From: an uncultured Oscillospiraceae bacterium
GTDB lineage: Bacteria > Bacillota > Clostridia > Oscillospirales > Acutalibacteraceae
DNA length: 18,130 nucleotides
Reading direction: 5' to 3'
Assembly (NCBI GenBank): GCA_900545625.1
Contig: UQZS01000039.1
Span: forward strand, 1-18,130
The notes under the pieces: generated by a model
Database searches by the model: none
Seen by the model: only the letters and a program-made list of their open reading frames with translations
What the model was told of the DNA's origin: nothing
Made by a program: the position numbers and the translations under genes
In this document: positions 15,225 through 18,130 of the stretch, piece after piece
Layout: each line of letters opens with the position of its first letter
Position numbering within the stretch: the stretch's first letter is position 1

Positions 15225-17357
15225 TTACGCCTCCGCTTCGTCCTTTTTCTTGCGCTTGCGCTCCGCTTTTTTCTGGTAGCCGCAAGCCTCGTCCTCGCAC
15301 ACAAGCAGTCCGCCGCGCCGCTTGAACAGCGATTTGCCGCACTGCGGGCAGACCTCGTCCGTGGGGACATCCCAGGTCATAAAGTTGCAGTTCGGGTAAT
15401 TGTCGCAGCCATAGAAGGTGTAGCCGCGCTTGCTCTTTTTCTGGATCACCTTGCCGCCGCACTTCGGGCAGCGCGCCGCCGTTTCGATGACGAGCGGCTT
15501 GGTGTTTTTGCACTCGGGGTAGCCGGGGCACGCCAGGAATTTGCCGTAGCGCCCGGTTTTGATGACCATCATCCGCCCGCATTTTTCGCAGGGGATGTTC
15601 GTCTCATCCTCCTTGAGCTTGATCTTTACGCCCTCCATGGACGCCTTCGCCTTTTGCAGGGTCTCGTCGAACTCGTCGTAGAACGTGTGCAGCATCGCCA
15701 CATAATCCACTTCGCCGTGCTCGACCTTGTCGAGGTCGCTTTCCATGTTCGCGGTGAACTTTACGTTGACGATCTTCGGGAACTGCTCTTTTAAAAGCTT
15801 TGTGACCGCTTCGCCGAGTTCCGTGGGTTTAAGCTGCTTTTGCTCGCGCGTGACGTATTCTCGGCCCGTGATGGTCGAAACGATGGAGACATAGGTGCTG
15901 GGTCTCCCCACGCCCGTCTCTTCAAGCGTTTTGACAAGCGACGCTTCCGTATAGCGCGCGGGCGGCTGGGTGAAGTGCTGGTTGCCGCCGAGCTCTTTTA
16001 ATTTGAGCGTGTCGCCGGCTTTGAGCTCGGGCAGCTGCGACGCGCTTTCTTCCTCCTCATCCGTCCCCGCGACGTACAGCTTCGTATAGCCGTCAAAGCG
16101 CACGGTGTAGCCCGCCGCCGTGAACAGGCAGAACCTGCCCGCCGCCGCGTCCGTTTCGTTCGCCCCGTGGATCTCCGCACGCACCGTATCCTGCACGCAG
16201 TTCGCCATCAGGCTCGCCATAAAGCGTTTCCAGATGAGGGCATACAGCTTATACTGGTCGGAGGAAAGGTTCTTTTTCGCCTGCTCGGGCGTAAGGGAGG
16301 GCACCGTCGGGCGGATCGCCTCGTGCCCGTCCTGCGCGGTCGCCTTGGTCTTATAATACCGCGGCTTTTCGGGCAGATATTCTTTCCCGAAGTTCTGTTC
16401 GATATAGGCGTTGCCTTCGGCGCGCGATTCCTCGGAAATGCGCAGGGAGTCGGTACGCATATAGGTGATCAGACCCATCGCGCCGTACCCCTCGACTTCC
16501 ACGCCCTCGTAAAGCTCCTGCGCGACGCGCATGGTGCGCTTGCCTTGGAAGCCAAGCTTCCGAGAAGCCTCCTGCTGCAAAGTGGAGGTCGTGAACGGCG
16601 GGGCGGGCTGACGGCGGCGCGTGCCTTTTTTTACACTCGCCACCGTGTAAGCGGCGCCCTGCAAGCGCTGCAGGTACGCGTCGGACTGTTCCTTATTCTC
16701 GATTTTGATCTTGCCGGTCTCGTCGCCCGCAAAGGCGGCGGCAAACGCGCGCTTCGACGAGGGCGCCGTGAACTTCGCGTCGAGCGTCCAGTATTCTTCC
16801 GGTACAAAGGCGCGGATCTCTTCCTCGCGGTCTACAATGAGCCGCAGCGCGACAGACTGCACGCGGCCTGCGGAAAGCCCGCGGCGGATCTTCTGCGATA
16901 CGAACGGGCTGAGCTTATACCCGACCAAGCGGTCTAAAATGCGGCGCGCCTGCTGGGCGTCCACAAGGTCAAGATCGATCTTTTCGGGGTGCGCCATGCC
17001 CTTTTGCACGCCCGACTTGTTGATCTCGTTGAACTTGACGCGGTTTTTCTCCTCCATATCAAGCCCGAGCACCGTGGCAAGGTGCCAGGAGATCGCCTCG
17101 CCCTCGCGATCCGGGTCGGTCGCGAGGTACACGCGGTCGGCGTCCTTGACCAGCTCTTTGAGCTCTTTGACGAGCTTTTCCTTGCCCTTGACAATGGTGT
17201 ATTTCGGCGCGAAATCGTGTTTGACGTCCACGCTCAGCTTCGCGGCGGGCAGGTCGCGGATGTGCCCGACGGACGCGGTGACCTTATACCCTTTTCCGAG
17301 ATATTTTTGAATGGTTTTCGCCTTGGAGGGCGACTCTACGATCACAAGATCTGCCAT
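15225..17357 (-). CDS. topA: DNA topoisomerase I (type IA)
   Basis: Relaxes negative supercoils by single-strand passage. The 710-residue protein starts with a Toprim domain: E8 (VIVESPSKAKTI) and D81, D83, E85 in ATDPDREGE. The active-site tyrosine is Y299 in LITYMRTDSLR. GRPSTYVSIVSTI and VTREQKQLKPTELG mark the later core. The C-terminus carries three zinc ribbons: CEKC...CPGYPEC, CPKC...CDNYPNC and CPQC...CEDEAC, then a Lys/Glu-rich tail. The ATG at 17357 has AGGAAGG 7 nt upstream and begins 12 nt after the dprA stop. Everything expected is present. Confidence 0.98.
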   Translation of the reverse strand: MADLVIVESPSKAKTIQKYLGKGYKVTASVGHIRDLPAAKLSVDVKHDFAPKYTIVKGKEKLVKELKELVKDADRVYLATDPDREGEAISWHLATVLGLDMEEKNRVKFNEINKSGVQKGMAHPEKIDLDLVDAQQARRILDRLVGYKLSPFVSQKIRRGLSAGRVQSVALRLIVDREEEIRAFVPEEYWTLDAKFTAPSSKRAFAAAFAGDETGKIKIENKEQSDAYLQRLQGAAYTVASVKKGTRRRQPAPPFTTSTLQQEASRKLGFQGKRTMRVAQELYEGVEVEGYGAMGLITYMRTDSLRISEESRAEGNAYIEQNFGKEYLPEKPRYYKTKATAQDGHEAIRPTVPSLTPEQAKKNLSSDQYKLYALIWKRFMASLMANCVQDTVRAEIHGANETDAAAGRFCLFTAAGYTVRFDGYTKLYVAGTDEEEESASQLPELKAGDTLKLKELGGNQHFTQPPARYTEASLVKTLEETGVGRPSTYVSIVSTITGREYVTREQKQLKPTELGEAVTKLLKEQFPKIVNVKFTANMESDLDKVEHGEVDYVAMLHTFYDEFDETLQKAKASMEGVKIKLKEDETNIPCEKCGRMMVIKTGRYGKFLACPGYPECKNTKPLVIETAARCPKCGGKVIQKKSKRGYTFYGCDNYPNCNFMTWDVPTDEVCPQCGKSLFKRRGGLLVCEDEACGYQKKAERKRKKKDEAEA

Positions 17358-17369
17358 AGATAAACCTTC

Positions 17370-18130
17370 CTATATTTTTCTGTATTTTCTGCCTTCCGTA
17401 AGCTCTGCGCAGCCGTACAGCTCGAGCTCGGTGAGCGCCGCCAGGCACGCGGCCGCGGGAAGCCCCGCTTCCTCTGAAAGCATATCGATGTGCTTCGGTT
17501 CGCACGCCAGCACACGGTACACCGTGCGCGCATTTTCGCTCAGCGCGTCAGGCAAGGCTTTTGGTTCTGATCCCGGCGCACCGGAGCCGGGCGGCGCCTT
17601 ACCGTCCTTTGCCGTTTTCAGCCGCCCTGCGCTGCGTGCGTGCGGCGTTTGTGCCGTATCTTGCCCGCTCTCGCGCAGCAGCTCTCCGAACGTTTTCTCC
17701 CCGCAGGCTTCGTGCAGTTCGTCGGGGAAACGATAGAGGTATTCCTCCAACACGTCCATGGGCGAGAACACGGGCTTTGCCCCGTCGCGGATGAGCCGAT
17801 TGGCACCCGTAAAGGCGCTGGAGATCACATCGCCCGGTACGGCAAACAGATCGCGGCCCTGCTCCATAGCGCAGCGCGCCGTGATCAGCGACCCGCTGTG
17901 CTCGCCCGCCTCAATGACCACGGTGCCCGGCGCGAGCGCAGAGATCACGCGGTTGCGCAACGGGAAAGTGGTGCGCGACGCGGGCGAATAGGGGAGGAAT
18001 TCGCTGATGACCGCGCCGCTGTGCGCGATTTTTCGGCGAAGCCCGCCGTTCTCACGCAGATAATCCGTCCCGAGCCCGCAGCCGAGCACGGCGATCGTTT
18101 TGCCGCCGGCGCGAAGCGCACCCTCGTGCG
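17370..18130 (-). CDS. dprA: DNA processing protein DprA/Smf (partial, 5' end outside window)
   Basis: Loads RecA onto incoming single-stranded DNA during natural transformation; it is widely kept even in bacteria not known to be competent. The frame is open to the window edge, and the visible ~253 residues begin in the middle of the Rossmann fold (EGALRAGGKTIAVLGCG). Family motifs follow: ISEFLPYSPASRTTFPLRNRVI-type segment, the GEHSGSLITARCAMEQGRDLFAVPG region, and GANRLIRDGA. A ~50-residue Pro/Gly/Ala-rich linker then leads to a C-terminal winged-helix (DML1-like) domain starting near LSENARTVYRVL. The stop is TAG at 17370. Its promoter, presumably that of the whole array, lies beyond the window. 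Confidence 0.96.
   Translation of the reverse strand, partial: HEGALRAGGKTIAVLGCGLGTDYLRENGGLRRKIAHSGAVISEFLPYSPASRTTFPLRNRVISALAPGTVVIEAGEHSGSLITARCAMEQGRDLFAVPGDVISSAFTGANRLIRDGAKPVFSPMDVLEEYLYRFPDELHEACGEKTFGELLRESGQDTAQTPHARSAGRLKTAKDGKAPPGSGAPGSEPKALPDALSENARTVYRVLACEPKHIDMLSEEAGLPAAACLAALTELELYGCAELTEGRKYRKI

Noticed and set aside
16167..16937. A 256-residue plus-strand ORF opposite topA
   Set aside because: It is a shadow frame; topA motifs run continuously through this region on the other strand.

Overview
The window is a stretch of bacterial core chromosome. GC content is high, and there are Shine-Dalgarno sites of the AAGGAGG type before nearly every gene. The gene orders dprA-topA-trmFO, plsX-rnc-smc-ftsY and yhbY-nadD-yqeK-rsfS are typical of Firmicutes. 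The combination, together with a GC-rich palindromic intergenic repeat of a kind I associate with gut Clostridia, suggests an uncultured Clostridia (Oscillospirales-like) genome; that placement is inference.

Layout. Bases 1-243 hold a good sigma-A-type promoter and a candidate operator. They drive a short rightward unit (244-1710) that encodes a PHP-domain phosphoesterase and an unrecognised 188-residue protein. A strong hairpin terminator at 1779-1805 closes this unit and lies where it could also stop transcription coming the other way. Everything from 1848 to the right edge is read leftward as one long head-to-tail array, in transcription order: dprA (cut by the window edge), topA, trmFO, plsX, rnc, smc, ftsY, rdgB, yhbY, nadD, yqeK, a palindromic repeat, rsfS, leuS, and a probable 40-residue small protein. 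Most junctions overlap or are separated by under 40 bases, so translational coupling is likely through most of the array. Larger gaps occur only at rnc/smc (103 bases), yqeK/rsfS (335 bases, holding the repeat) and leuS/small ORF (112 bases).

The array mixes DNA uptake and topology (DprA, TopA, Smc), tRNA and ribosome functions (TrmFO, LeuRS, YhbY, RsfS, RNase III), membrane phospholipid synthesis and protein targeting (PlsX, FtsY), and nucleotide metabolism (RdgB/ITPase, NadD, the YqeK Ap4A hydrolase). It looks like two or three classic Firmicute neighbourhoods joined together. acpP, often found between plsX and rnc, is absent here.

I see no phage, defence system, CRISPR array, tRNA or rRNA, and no clearly novel multi-gene system. 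The points that merit a second look are: a frameshift that splits smc near residue 190; an unusual ~100-residue C-terminal extension on FtsY; a replaced metal-ligand position in the PHP protein; an inverted-repeat element wedged between yqeK and rsfS; and an easily missed 40-residue ORF after leuS.
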